In this document: in pieces, positions 10,005 to 18,905 of the stretch
How the letters are laid out: each line of letters starts with the position of its first letter
How positions within the stretch are numbered: the stretch's first letter is position 1
Source of the DNA: Chloroflexota bacterium
GTDB lineage: Bacteria > Chloroflexota > Anaerolineae > Anaerolineales > Anaerolineaceae
Direction of reading: 5' to 3'
DNA length: 64,000 nucleotides
Assembly: GCA_023434145.1 (NCBI GenBank)
Contig: JAEYTI010000365.1
Location: 1-64,000, forward strand
Made by a program: the position numbers and the translations under genes
The notes under the pieces: generated by a model
Told to the model about the DNA's origin: nothing
What the model saw: the letters and a program-made list of their open reading frames with translations, nothing else
The model's database searches: none

Positions 10005-10934
10005 ATGGTTGAGCAACAATTTATTGTTGACCGAGGTTTGTTTTCTGGAAAAACATTAAGTTTTCCAATGAAAGAATCGTATGACATGGTGCAAAACATA
10101 CTCCGAACGATAAAGGAGTACCGTGATTATGCTTATCCCGGTTCGCCTTCATGGGAGGAATATATTCTAGAACTCTTCCACCTTATGGGGTTTGATACTA
10201 AAAAACTAAACCAGCGCACCATCCTTTTAGGAAGTCTAGGAACGAGGGATGCAGATAAAGCAATTGCCGGGATTGCGATGCCTGGTGAGAGTCTTGATGC
10301 CATAACTCCCTGGCTGGACTGGGCAACCTTCCTTTCCTATCCTGCAAAAATCCATAACGTGGAGTGGGGAATCCTAACGGATGGCAAGAACATCAAAATT
10401 ATTCAATTTTCTCGAAAAGATTACGGTGAGAATTACTTCCATGTAAACCTGGAGGCAATAATTCAAGGAGAACGACTGGATAGTTTCTTTATTTTGTTCA
10501 AAGTCTTTTTGCATATAAAGGGTCAACCATTTTTAGCAGCGACGACAAAAGTACATCAGCCAGAACCTATTCGATCAACACCTCCAAAAACCTCGCCGCC
10601 TCTTCCTTCAACTGCTAATGCAGTAAACAAGATTCAACCACCACCGAAAACAATTGAAAAAACCAAACTTCCGGGAGCGTTAGAAAATATTTTTGAAGTT
10701 ATAAAAGAGATGCTTTCGACCAGACATGTATTTGATCAAGTGTGTGAGGATGTAGCAAGAAGGAGAGGCGTTACAGTAACGACCATTAGGATATCCTGCA
10801 CTAGGCAAATTTTTCTAAAACCGGAAGCATTCACCAAATTGCTTGAGGATAAAACAAAACTGGTAACGTATCTTCACCAAAGGTTCCCGGGTTTTAAACC
10901 GGAAGTAACGAAAGTAATCGAGCAATATTATTAA
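10005..10934 (+). CDS. BREX-associated paralog 2: PglX-N-like domain + helical C-terminus
   Basis: A 309-residue protein starting at an ATG after GAGGTTTATAA, 32 bases behind paralog 1. Residues ~3-172 are the shared domain (IVDRGLF, IKEYRDY, LMGFDTKK, WGILTDGKNIKI), again without nuclease residues. A proline-rich linker follows at ~180-225. The last ~85 residues are helical (FDQVCEDVARRRGV, then TTIRISC), compatible with a helix-turn-helix but not matching a family I can name. The base composition of this and the following two genes is visibly AT-richer than pglX and much AT-richer than the transfer region. No function can be assigned; its position and shared domain tie it to the BREX locus. 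Confidence 0.7.
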   Translation: MVEQQFIVDRGLFSGKTLSFPMKESYDMVQNILRTIKEYRDYAYPGSPSWEEYILELFHLMGFDTKKLNQRTILLGSLGTRDADKAIAGIAMPGESLDAITPWLDWATFLSYPAKIHNVEWGILTDGKNIKIIQFSRKDYGENYFHVNLEAIIQGERLDSFFILFKVFLHIKGQPFLAATTKVHQPEPIRSTPPKTSPPLPSTANAVNKIQPPPKTIEKTKLPGALENIFEVIKEMLSTRHVFDQVCEDVARRRGVTVTTIRISCTRQIFLKPEAFTKLLEDKTKLVTYLHQRFPGFKPEVTKVIEQYY

Positions 10935-10998
10935 CCACCAGAGAAAGATTTCTTCGTTTTTTGGATAGAGATCTTCTGAATCGATTAAGGAGAAGAGC

Positions 10999-12372
10999 AT
11001 GGCAACCTGGGTTGAGGATATAGAACAAGCATTAAAAAACCTAGGGGGGCAGGCAACACTAAGCCAAATATATGAGGAGGTCAAACGTATCAGGAAAGAT
11101 CCTTTGCCTGCCACATGGAAAGCGAGTATACGAGAAAGGATAGAGGCACATTCATCAGATTCTCAGAACTTTAAGGGGAAAGATATTTTTAGGAAAGTAG
11201 ATAAAGGAATCTGGGCGCTAAAAGATCGAAATTCAGGCCATGTTGGTTCTGAAGAAAAAGTCAATACACTTTCGAGTACCTCTATTGCTGAAGTTGTTCT
11301 TCCACAAACACAAGAAGATACTAATAAAAAAGTTCCATTAGTAACTCCTAAACTATGGGGAGAAGTCAAGGACAGTAAGAGACAAGAGTTTGTAATTGAT
11401 AATGGCCTTTTTCCCTCCGAAAGTCTTAATTTCCCCTTTTCGGAATCATTCGATACTGTAGCAAACCTATCTAGAACGATTAAAGAATATCGTGACTATG
11501 TTCACCCTGATGCCAATTCATGGGAAGAATATATTCTAGAATTCTTCCATATCCTCGGTTTCAATACGACAAAAGTAGCACCTCGCCTTATCACAGTTGA
11601 TATTCTTGGTGAAAATAGCAGCCCTAAAGCTTTGGTAGGAATCGTTCATCAGGATGAAAGCCTCGACGAAATTATTCCCGGAATAGATTGGGCTTCTTTC
11701 CTATTTTTTGCTTCTAAGCATTTTCAGACCGAATATGGGATTCTAACGAATGGATGCGAACTTAGAATCTACAACTTGTCTCATAACCAGTTTAAAGAAA
11801 ACTCATTTTGGTGTAATCTGGATGGATTAATCAAGCACGAGAGAACAGATAGCTTTTTCACTGTTCATAAGGTTTTTGAGTATATAAAAGGTCGAAGATT
11901 TAAAACCGTTGAGACTGAGGAGACATTGTCTGATAGTAATGCGCTCCGTCGTGTGTTTTGGACCCAATTGTTAGAAAAAGCAAAAAGTCGAACTTCACTT
12001 CATCAGAACCGAACACCGGGAACAGATAATTGGATCAGCACCGGGGCAGGAAAAGCAGGCATCGTTTATAGTTATGTTGTTCGCATGGAAGATGCTCAGG
12101 TGGATCTTTATATTGATAGAGCGGACTATAAATGGAATAAGGGTGTATTTGGGTACTTCCTACAGAACAAAGAAGAGATTGAAGAAATCTTCGGTGAGAG
12201 ATTAGAATGGCAAATGCTTGAAGACAAAAGGGCTGCCAGAGTTCGGTTTGTGATTAATGGATTAGGCCTGAAGAATCAATTGTTGTGGCCTGAACTCCAA
12301 GAGAGATTAATAAATGCAATGGTTGATTTGGAAAAAGCATTCAACCCATTTATTCGAAAACTGAAAATATAA
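10999..12372 (+). CDS. BREX-associated paralog 3: winged helix + PglX-N-like domain + DUF4268
   Basis: A 457-residue protein behind AAGGAGAAGAGC. Residues ~1-75 look like a winged helix of the HARE-HTH/HB1 type: an amphipathic N-terminal helix, TLSQIYEEV as the second helix, a WKASIRERI recognition-like helix and a FRKVDKGIWAL wing ending. A variable linker (~76-125) leads to the shared domain at ~128-298 (FVIDNGLF, IKEYRDY, ILGFNTTK, YGILTNGCELRI), and a DUF4268 domain fills ~312-457 (FWTQLLEKA, STGAGKAGIVYSY, FNPFI). It is thus paralog 1 with an added DNA-binding-type domain in front. No catalytic nuclease residues are visible. The gene is preceded by 64 bases of AT-rich sequence without a clear terminator, so co-transcription with its neighbours is likely. 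Confidence 0.7.
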   Translation: MATWVEDIEQALKNLGGQATLSQIYEEVKRIRKDPLPATWKASIRERIEAHSSDSQNFKGKDIFRKVDKGIWALKDRNSGHVGSEEKVNTLSSTSIAEVVLPQTQEDTNKKVPLVTPKLWGEVKDSKRQEFVIDNGLFPSESLNFPFSESFDTVANLSRTIKEYRDYVHPDANSWEEYILEFFHILGFNTTKVAPRLITVDILGENSSPKALVGIVHQDESLDEIIPGIDWASFLFFASKHFQTEYGILTNGCELRIYNLSHNQFKENSFWCNLDGLIKHERTDSFFTVHKVFEYIKGRRFKTVETEETLSDSNALRRVFWTQLLEKAKSRTSLHQNRTPGTDNWISTGAGKAGIVYSYVVRMEDAQVDLYIDRADYKWNKGVFGYFLQNKEEIEEIFGERLEWQMLEDKRAARVRFVINGLGLKNQLLWPELQERLINAMVDLEKAFNPFIRKLKI

Positions 12373-12462
12373 AATCACAACACAAATAGACAAACTTTAT
12401 CCAAGTAACAATTGAATAAGATCCTAACCAGATGATTATGCTTTCTCTAATAGGAGCAATAT

Positions 12463-13377
12463 ATGAGCAACCAAGAGTTTATCATCGATAATGGGCTTTT
12501 TCCATCGAAAGCGCTCAATTTTACTCTTTCCGAATCATATGAAACAATTGCTAATACCCTAAAAACGCTGAAAGAGTATCGGGGTTTCTCACAACCAGGT
12601 GAATCCTCATGGGATGAGTACATTGAAGAGATATTTCACGTGCTTGGTTTTGGTACTAAGAAACTTGATTCAAGGTTATTGGCTCTAAATGTAATCGGAG
12701 AGCTTGATTCAAAAAAAGCACTAATGGGCATAGTACACCCAGGTGAAAATATGACATTAATTATTCCAGACCTTGAGTGGGATACTTTACTTTTTTATGC
12801 CGCAAATTATTGGAAAGTGTATTGGGGAATCTTGACAAATGGCTTGGAAATAAAAATTGGAGATTTTGCTACGCAGGAAAGGCATAGAAAGTATTATTGG
12901 TGTAACTTGGAAGCGATCATTGAAGAAGAACGAGTAGACAGCTTTTTCAACCTATATAAAGTATTCGCTGTAATAAAAGGCCAAAAAGAAGAACCAAAAA
13001 TAATCACGAAACCACTTTCAAGGGGCACTTCCACAATCAAACCTCAAAGAACAAATGGAAATAGTATTTTGTTAGTAATTACCCAGGGTGCACTTACGCA
13101 TAGTTACATGAATGTGGCATCCAATTTAAGTTTCTTTCCAACTGATTCTATTGGTGCTTCAAGTGCAAAATATGGATTAGGTAAAATGTTAAAGCTTCAT
13201 GTGGATGGGCTTTCTTTACCAATTGAAACAGACATCGCAGGAGATAAAAAATTCTTCCGTGAAAGAGGATGGTGCGCAGACTTTTATCGCGTACATGCTT
13301 TGCAGCCAGGAGATGAGGTTTTGATAGAACGACTATCCGAGTACGAATATCGAGTTTCTCCAGGGAAGAAAGCATGA
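12463..13377 (+). CDS. BREX-associated paralog 4: PglX-N-like domain + B3-like barrel
   Basis: A 304-residue protein behind TAGGAGCAATAT. Residues ~3-175 are the shared domain (FIIDNGLF, LKEYRGF, VLGFGTKK, WGILTNGLEIKI). The C-terminal ~105 residues are a different module: FFPTDSIG, then TDIAGDKKFFRERGW and PGDEVLIERL followed by YEYRV. That pattern is typical of small beta-barrel domains at the ends of DNA modification enzymes, similar to the B3/EcoRII-N pseudobarrel, so a DNA-binding role is likely. It is the last gene of the + strand cluster; a strong terminator follows 23 bases after the stop. Ninety bases of AT-rich DNA separate it from paralog 3. Confidence 0.7.
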   Translation: MSNQEFIIDNGLFPSKALNFTLSESYETIANTLKTLKEYRGFSQPGESSWDEYIEEIFHVLGFGTKKLDSRLLALNVIGELDSKKALMGIVHPGENMTLIIPDLEWDTLLFYAANYWKVYWGILTNGLEIKIGDFATQERHRKYYWCNLEAIIEEERVDSFFNLYKVFAVIKGQKEEPKIITKPLSRGTSTIKPQRTNGNSILLVITQGALTHSYMNVASNLSFFPTDSIGASSAKYGLGKMLKLHVDGLSLPIETDIAGDKKFFRERGWCADFYRVHALQPGDEVLIERLSEYEYRVSPGKKA

Positions 13378-13400
13378 GCTGCTCACCCTTATAAAAGATT

Positions 13401-13430
13401 ATAGGCCTTGGACAAACCAAGGCCTATTTT
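13401..13430. terminator. Bidirectional intrinsic terminator
   Basis: An 11-bp perfect stem, ATAGGCCTTGG with CCAAGGCCTAT, a 5-base loop, TTTT on the + side and an A-rich flank on the other. It lies between the end of paralog 4 (+) and the end of the helicase-methyltransferase gene (-), so it can serve both converging transcripts. Confidence 0.9.
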
Positions 13431-13432
13431 AA

Positions 13433-16400
13433 TTAGATTCCTAACCCCATCTGTCCTTCTGGTAGCACCTCCTTTCTCATTGTTTTCCGTACAACTACTG
13501 TCTTTTTTGTCACCCAGTCATTCCAAGTCAGTGCTTTCGGATCAGGCATGATTGTCGCGCTCGGCATCGTCAGACTGCCCATGGGATTGTGACTCATGTG
13601 TAGATCATCGGCAAACATGGCTTGTAAATCCGGCAATTCCGCTTCTTTCAGCACTTCGCGTGCCAATTCGGTCAACAAATCCCCATCTTCTTCGGGTACG
13701 ATTGCGCCGCCAACTTCATCGCCGTACAATGTCTGCGCCGCTCGCATCTTCCGACCCATCAAGGCCAGCGCTCGGGCTTCCATCGTGCCTTCATAAACGG
13801 AGAATAGCGCCTTGACCGGCTTGGTCTGCCCTAGCCGCCATACCCTTCGGACAGCCTGCCATAAACAGTAGAGCGAGTACTCCGTCTCGAAGAAGATCAC
13901 CGTGGAGAATTGGACGAGATCGAGCCCGGTTTCGACGAGCTTGGGGTTGCAGACCAGCACGTCGGTGTGCGCTACGCGATTGGCGATCCATTCCTCACGC
14001 CGGCGAGGATCAACTCCGCTGCTGAGCACAGCCGTCCGAAGCCCTGCTTCTTTGAGCGGCTCGACCACCCGGTCTTGTATATCTCTTGTCCCAGTCTGGC
14101 GCACGTAGACCAAAACCTTGCGCCCCTGCCACTTTTCATTACGGCAGAAGTCGGCCAGCCAGCCTTCTTTGGGCAGCCATTTCGGGTTGCTGTTGACCAC
14201 CGGCGGAAGCACCATCAGCGGCACTTTGCGCACGACCTTGCCTTTCTCGTCTTTGGCCTCGTCGATCATGACCGTTTCCTCGCGGAAGGCGGAGTTGGGG
14301 CGGGCCAGCGACCATTGCAGCCAAGTGGACAGGTAGCGGTTGGATTGCAGCGCCATGGATTTGAGCGTGCTTTCCATCTGTTGGTATTGGCTGGACTGTT
14401 CCTCCAGCATCTCGAGCGTTGTCACCTCCTCATTGTAGGCCGGCAGCGCCAGTCCCAGGTCTTTGAGACTCAAGAATATGGTCGTATCCAGCAGCCGGTT
14501 GATGATTGCTGGGCTAATGCCGGGCTGCTCTTTGGCATTGTTGCGATAGCGCCGGTTGCCGGTGAACACGCCATCTTCGTCTGCGTCATCCCGCCGGCGC
14601 TTGCGTTTCGTTTCCAGCACGCCGTATAACCTGGCCCAGCGCAGTTCTTCGTTGAAGGCGAAGTCCCGGCGCACTCCGGCATTCAGCCGGTGCAGCAACC
14701 AGAAAATCGAAGTAGACTTTCCGCCGAAGAACGTGCCGGTGAGTGTCAGTGTGCTTTTGCAGGCGGTTACGAGCTGGTGGAAGGCGATACCTCGGTCCGA
14801 GGACTTCCCTTTAAACTGGTGGAGCTCATCGGATACGAGAATGTGAAATCGCCCCGACGCTTTCTTGGCGATGTACTCTGCAATCGCCTCCCGCCGGACG
14901 GTGGTGAAGTCAAATAGCGGTGTCTTGCAAAGCCTGGTCCCCCAGATCGGGTTGCCGTCACCGTCCAGCTTGCGCGTGCCATCCGGGTTGAGCTGCCAGC
15001 CGGGAACCATCGCGCGACAGAAGTGTCGCTTTTTCGCCAGCTGCTCCAGATCGGTCACCGGCACGATCACACCATTTTCCTCCGTCTCGATCAACGTTCC
15101 GCATGTCGGGCAGGCGTACGCCCAGATGCGGTGGCCGGTCAGCGGATCAACCGTGCGTTTTTGCATCGCGGCTGGCTTCCAGCCCGCGCCGAACTTGGCG
15201 GCGGTATTCGCCACCACCGCGACCGCTTTCTTGCCGCTTCGCCCGGCGTCGTAGTCCTCCAGGAAGGCGCGGACATCGTTGATATCCCCTGGATCTTCGG
15301 CATTCCGGCCAATCCGCCGGATTTCACGCGCATGCACGCCTGGGATCACCTCTTCCACCTCGCGGATCCACTTGGGAACCAGGTGCGGCGGGCAGATGAT
15401 CAGGGCGGGATAGGCGTTGAGCAGGTCGATCACGGCAGACGCCACCGTGGTTTTCCCGGACCCCATTTCCGCTTGGCAGTTGGCCACGCCGTGCTTGCGA
15501 ATACAGCGCGCCAGCGCCGCGGCGGCATGGCGTTGGGTGGGGAGCAGTCCGGGGCGATCTTGTCCGGGGAGGGGCTTGCGTTCTTGTCCCAGGCGGTCAA
15601 GCACCTGGACCTCTTGTGGGGTGGGGTCAAAGTTGTAGAGCGGGCGGTACGTTTTCATCACATGGGCGGCGATCTTCTCACCGTAGGCTTTCATGAACGG
15701 CACCAGCCCCTGGATATCCTGGATCACCTCGATCTTGTCCTGCTTCAGCACCGCCACGGTTGTCACAAAGCGGTCGCGGTAGGTCTCAGTGACCTCCTCG
15801 CCCTTACCCTCTTCACCAACCTTCTCCACCTTTTTGACCACCCGGCCTTTGATCAGCATCGGCCGGCCCTCTTCGTCGGTCAGCCGGACGGTTCCCATCA
15901 TGCCAGAAGCCATGAGCATCGCCACGTGGCCTTTCTTCAGCGGCATGACCGGTTGGGTCAGCTCCGCTCGGTTGTGATCGGGCTGGATCAGGTCCAGCCA
16001 TTCCTTGGTGCGCTGGAAGCCATGTTCGAGGGTTGCTTCGACCACGTCTTCAGCTTCCCAGTCGGTGCGCTTGAAGATCACCGGCCGGCCATCGAGGCCG
16101 CGCTCGGGTGCGGGTAGCAGATGATAAACAGGTTCGCTCAGCGGTGCGATTGGATCCAGCTCCATCTTGGCCCAGGCTTGCACTGCTTCGATCTCAGCCT
16201 CGGTTGGAATGGTGTAGCTCTTGCGCCGGTAGCCCAGCACCACCACCTGCTTGAACTTCTCAAACAGGCCATCCGGGAAGCGCCCCACGGTCAGGCATTC
16301 GTACTGCCCAGCCAAGATGCGCGCCACCTGCACAAGACCTAGGATGTGCTGTGGGACGATATAAATTAACAGCCCCCCGCGAACCAGTTTAGATGTGGTT

Positions 16401-16750
16401 GAGCTGAGAAACTCTAGCTCGACGCGCTTGTGGTCATCTGAGGACTCATAGGGTGGATTAAGGAACAGAAGTGAGATGGATTCGTTGGAAAGAAAGCAGG
16501 CTTGCCAGGGAGCCTGAAAGACGCGGTCCATCTTCTGGCCGGCTGTGGCTGCACGAGCGGGAGATAGTTCCACGCCCCAGGTTGCGCAGTTCATCGCGCG
16601 GCCCAGTTTGGCTGCGGCAATGCCTTCCCCGGCGCAGGGATCGAACAGGCGGGCTTTCTCAGAGGCGGGTGCGATATAGGTGGTGAGGATGTCGATAACG
16701 GGTTCGTCGGTTGGGTAGTAACCCAGTTTTTCTACGGCTGGCGGTCTCAT
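13433..16750 (-). CDS. DNA methyltransferase-SNF2-like helicase fusion (DUF6094-type N-terminus)
   Basis: The start was set at the ATG preceded by AAGGAGAGACCT, giving 1105 residues. Residues ~1-230 are a SAM-dependent methyltransferase: FDPCAGEGIAA is motif I and FLNPPYES (about 95-102) the adenine-methylase catalytic motif. Residues ~400-1030 are a superfamily 2 helicase: Walker A MGSGKTT (about 428-434), DELH box (about 638-641), and in the second RecA lobe VRQTG, GLDLVQF and a QAVRRVWRLGQ arginine-finger motif. A cysteine pattern (CPTCG, then two later cysteines, ~545-610) sits between the helicase motifs like an inserted zinc ribbon. Such fusions are common on integrative elements, where they may protect or process element DNA. 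It ends the long - strand operon. Confidence 0.8.
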   Translation of the reverse strand: MRPPAVEKLGYYPTDEPVIDILTTYIAPASEKARLFDPCAGEGIAAAKLGRAMNCATWGVELSPARAATAGQKMDRVFQAPWQACFLSNESISLLFLNPPYESSDDHKRVELEFLSSTTSKLVRGGLLIYIVPQHILGLVQVARILAGQYECLTVGRFPDGLFEKFKQVVVLGYRRKSYTIPTEAEIEAVQAWAKMELDPIAPLSEPVYHLLPAPERGLDGRPVIFKRTDWEAEDVVEATLEHGFQRTKEWLDLIQPDHNRAELTQPVMPLKKGHVAMLMASGMMGTVRLTDEEGRPMLIKGRVVKKVEKVGEEGKGEEVTETYRDRFVTTVAVLKQDKIEVIQDIQGLVPFMKAYGEKIAAHVMKTYRPLYNFDPTPQEVQVLDRLGQERKPLPGQDRPGLLPTQRHAAAALARCIRKHGVANCQAEMGSGKTTVASAVIDLLNAYPALIICPPHLVPKWIREVEEVIPGVHAREIRRIGRNAEDPGDINDVRAFLEDYDAGRSGKKAVAVVANTAAKFGAGWKPAAMQKRTVDPLTGHRIWAYACPTCGTLIETEENGVIVPVTDLEQLAKKRHFCRAMVPGWQLNPDGTRKLDGDGNPIWGTRLCKTPLFDFTTVRREAIAEYIAKKASGRFHILVSDELHQFKGKSSDRGIAFHQLVTACKSTLTLTGTFFGGKSTSIFWLLHRLNAGVRRDFAFNEELRWARLYGVLETKRKRRRDDADEDGVFTGNRRYRNNAKEQPGISPAIINRLLDTTIFLSLKDLGLALPAYNEEVTTLEMLEEQSSQYQQMESTLKSMALQSNRYLSTWLQWSLARPNSAFREETVMIDEAKDEKGKVVRKVPLMVLPPVVNSNPKWLPKEGWLADFCRNEKWQGRKVLVYVRQTGTRDIQDRVVEPLKEAGLRTAVLSSGVDPRRREEWIANRVAHTDVLVCNPKLVETGLDLVQFSTVIFFETEYSLYCLWQAVRRVWRLGQTKPVKALFSVYEGTMEARALALMGRKMRAAQTLYGDEVGGAIVPEEDGDLLTELAREVLKEAELPDLQAMFADDLHMSHNPMGSLTMPSATIMPDPKALTWNDWVTKKTVVVRKTMRKEVLPEGQMGLGI

Positions 16751-16865
16751 AGGTCTCTCCTTGTGAAAAGGTGATGCCCGATGAGACGCGCAGCACCCCA
16801 ACGGGGACGCGCCCCATCGGGGGAATAGTGAGTTGTGTCATTGGTGAATTACAGGGGGGGTGTGT

Positions 16866-17942
16866 TTAGAGCACGATCTCGTGTTCGGTCAGCAACTGCT
16901 CGATCAAGCCTTTCCAGTCGGCCGGCCCGCTGAGCGCGATCCGGCAGCCCAAGATGCAATCGCCGCCAACAGTGAGCTTCTCCAGGTACTTGTGTTTCAC
17001 GGCTGCTTGCCATAACACGGCCGCCCATTCATCCAGAATGGGGATTTCCACGGCTTCCTTCAGCCGCTTGATCACCGCCTTTTTTGCAGCCGCCTGTGGA
17101 TCCAGCTCGCCACGAAAGACCAGCACATAGGCGTATAGATCCTCCGGTTCCCATTTGCCAGGAATGGCCTGGCGGGCGACAAAGGCAGCGTGATGGCTGG
17201 TGTATTCCGGCATCGGGTGCAGCAGGTGTTTGTACCGGTCGAGCGGCAGCAGCATCTGATAGGTGTGCTGGTCGGGGAACTGCATATTGAGCGGCTTATG
17301 GGTGATCAGGGTGGCGCGCAGCGATTCCAGGCTAGTCTTGTAGCCGGTGACCCCAGCGTAGACCAGGTAGTTGTCGCGGTCAAAGGCGTAGCCGGACAGG
17401 TGACCGAGGGTATGCGCGTTGGCCAGGGTCGGAACCGCGCCCGGATATAGGCGGTCCACCGGCGCTTTGCTATCCTGATAGGTGATCTTCCAAACAATTA
17501 CGCCGGTGTTCTTGCGGCTCAGTTCCTCGTTTAGTTCGGTCAGGATCTGGTTGCCGGCATTCCACACCGATACGCCGGTGAAGGTGATCAGCGTATCGCC
17601 CACCTGGACCTCTGCGGTGCGGGTGGCCAGGTTGAGGACAACTTCACCAAGCGCAAGCGGCTTTTGGTTGCGCAGCACCGCCGGCAGCGCCTGGTTTCCT
17701 TTCGGAAAGAAACTGTACATCCCCAGATCGCTTTCGTAATCCAGGAATCCGCTGTTGCCAACGATGTACGAGTGGGGGTGAAGGTTAGCCGCGTAGCGCA
17801 GGTCGGACAGGTCTTCGCGGGTGGGCAGACCGGTCCCGTCTTTGTAGGCAGCCACCAGGATTTTGCCTTTCTTCTGGGCCTGAATGACTTTGCTGACGCG
17901 CTCGCGCAGGTACTGGTCTGTGTAGGGTTGTTTGGTGCTCAA
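16866..17942 (-). CDS. Conserved-looking hypothetical protein of the element
   Basis: A 358-residue protein whose start codon is TTG, chosen because AAGGAGGATCAC stands at ideal distance. No membrane segment, signal peptide or catalytic motif is recognised. The sequence is a mixed alpha/beta, soluble protein with a beta-rich middle (VLNLATRTAEVQVGD) and a helical C-terminus. A conserved structured leader lies immediately upstream (17950-18061), which suggests it is the first gene of a transcript that continues into the helicase-methyltransferase gene 115 bases further on. No function is proposed. Confidence 0.65.
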   Translation of the reverse strand: MSTKQPYTDQYLRERVSKVIQAQKKGKILVAAYKDGTGLPTREDLSDLRYAANLHPHSYIVGNSGFLDYESDLGMYSFFPKGNQALPAVLRNQKPLALGEVVLNLATRTAEVQVGDTLITFTGVSVWNAGNQILTELNEELSRKNTGVIVWKITYQDSKAPVDRLYPGAVPTLANAHTLGHLSGYAFDRDNYLVYAGVTGYKTSLESLRATLITHKPLNMQFPDQHTYQMLLPLDRYKHLLHPMPEYTSHHAAFVARQAIPGKWEPEDLYAYVLVFRGELDPQAAAKKAVIKRLKEAVEIPILDEWAAVLWQAAVKHKYLEKLTVGGDCILGCRIALSGPADWKGLIEQLLTEHEIVL

Positions 17943-17949
17943 GTGATCC

Positions 17950-18061
17950 TCCTTGTAGTTTCTTACAAACGATTGGGTTTCGATGACGATAGCGAACGTT
18001 CGTGAGCCTACCGCTCAGGGCAGGGCAGCACACGCAAAGGTCTCTTCGGTGGTCTTTGCGT
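17950..18061 (-). promoter_or_regulatory. Repeated structured leader, copy A
   Basis: Read on the - strand: an 8-bp hairpin (ACGCAAAG with CTTTGCGT), a CTGCCCTG box at 18021-18028, then ATCGTCATCGAAACCCAA and CGTTTGT at 17965-17990, then the ribosome site of the 17942 gene. The last 26 bases match copy B (22375-22400) at 25 positions. Copies C (24842 on) and D (60978 on) have the same order of parts in front of other genes. Confidence 0.65.
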
Positions 18062-18197
18062 CTGCCGTCCTACCTTGGAAGGAATTTCGGATGACCGGGC
18101 TGGTATATAATTGGAGACGATCCGGGTAAGGAAAAGACCAATAATCATCAACCAGATATTGATCTCTAGCCGCGTTACCGACATCGGAGGTGGGTGA

Positions 18198-18812
18198 TTG
18201 AACCGTGAACTGATCCTGTTCGACTTTGAATACACTGCCTGGGAAGGCTCCAAAGCGAGAAAATGGTCGGAACCCTGGGAGCATCGTGAGATTATCCAGG
18301 TTGCAGCAGTGCGCATTGCCGTAAACGGATCTGCGACAGAACGGGAAAGTTTCGAATGTCTGGTCAAGCCGAAAAAGAACCCAGATCTTTCATCCTATAT
18401 CATTCAACTCACGGGGATTCAGCAGGGAGAGATGGATTTGCGCGGTCTATACTTTCCCCAGGCTTTTGCTTCGTTCTTCGCGTTTTGTCATCAGGGAAAG
18501 ATTCCGCTATTTTGCTTTGGGGATGATCCATCTGTCTTGCTGGAAAATTTTGCATTGAATGCGATGGAATGCCCTGCATTTCCTGCCGGCGTGCATGATA
18601 TCCGTTTGGTTTTTGAGCAGGCCGGTATTGATACCCGCCCATATACGAGCGGAACAATTCATCGGGTACTTGGCATCGACTTTCCGCATGCAGCCCATAA
18701 TGCGTTGAACGATGTACGCAGTCTGGCAGTGACAATCCAGCACTTGTTGCAACTGGGAAAGATAGACTTATCTGGCGAGGCCGCGCACAAGGCAAGATTT
18801 CTAACCCTATAG
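18198..18812 (+). CDS. DnaQ-like 3'-5' exonuclease (DEDDh)
   Basis: A 204-residue protein starting at TTG, with GGAGG seven bases upstream. ILFDFEYTAWE near the N-terminus gives the Asp and Glu of Exo I, IVQLTGIQ-like IIQLTGIQ is the Exo II neighbourhood, and HNALNDVRSLA (about residues 173-183) is the HxxxxD motif of Exo III. The family removes nucleotides from 3' ends in DNA or RNA as proofreading subunit or as stand-alone enzyme. It is the only + strand gene inside the - strand repair operon and shares its upstream region with the divergent 17942 gene. Next to an element-borne DnaN clamp, a proofreading or repair role is plausible. Confidence 0.8.
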   Translation: MNRELILFDFEYTAWEGSKARKWSEPWEHREIIQVAAVRIAVNGSATERESFECLVKPKKNPDLSSYIIQLTGIQQGEMDLRGLYFPQAFASFFAFCHQGKIPLFCFGDDPSVLLENFALNAMECPAFPAGVHDIRLVFEQAGIDTRPYTSGTIHRVLGIDFPHAAHNALNDVRSLAVTIQHLLQLGKIDLSGEAAHKARFLTL

Positions 18813-18857
18813 GCCGTTCCGTATTTCTTCTTCAGGATTTCTGTCAACACCGCAGTG

Positions 18858-18892
18858 CTGGGCTGGAAAGAGGTGATCTCTCTCCAGCCCAG
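18858..18892. terminator. Hairpin between convergent genes
   Basis: CTGGGCTGGA pairs with TCCAGCCCAG (10 bp) between the end of the exonuclease (+) and the end of dnaN (-). There is no long T tract, so it is a weaker or Rho-assisted terminator candidate. Confidence 0.6.
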
Positions 18893-18905
18893 TCCTTCTA
18901 CCAGG

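Noticed and set aside
13910..16117. Long frames on the + strand opposite the helicase-methyltransferase
   Set aside because: GC-rich antisense frames of a gene with clear motifs; His/Arg/Pro-rich nonsense sequence.
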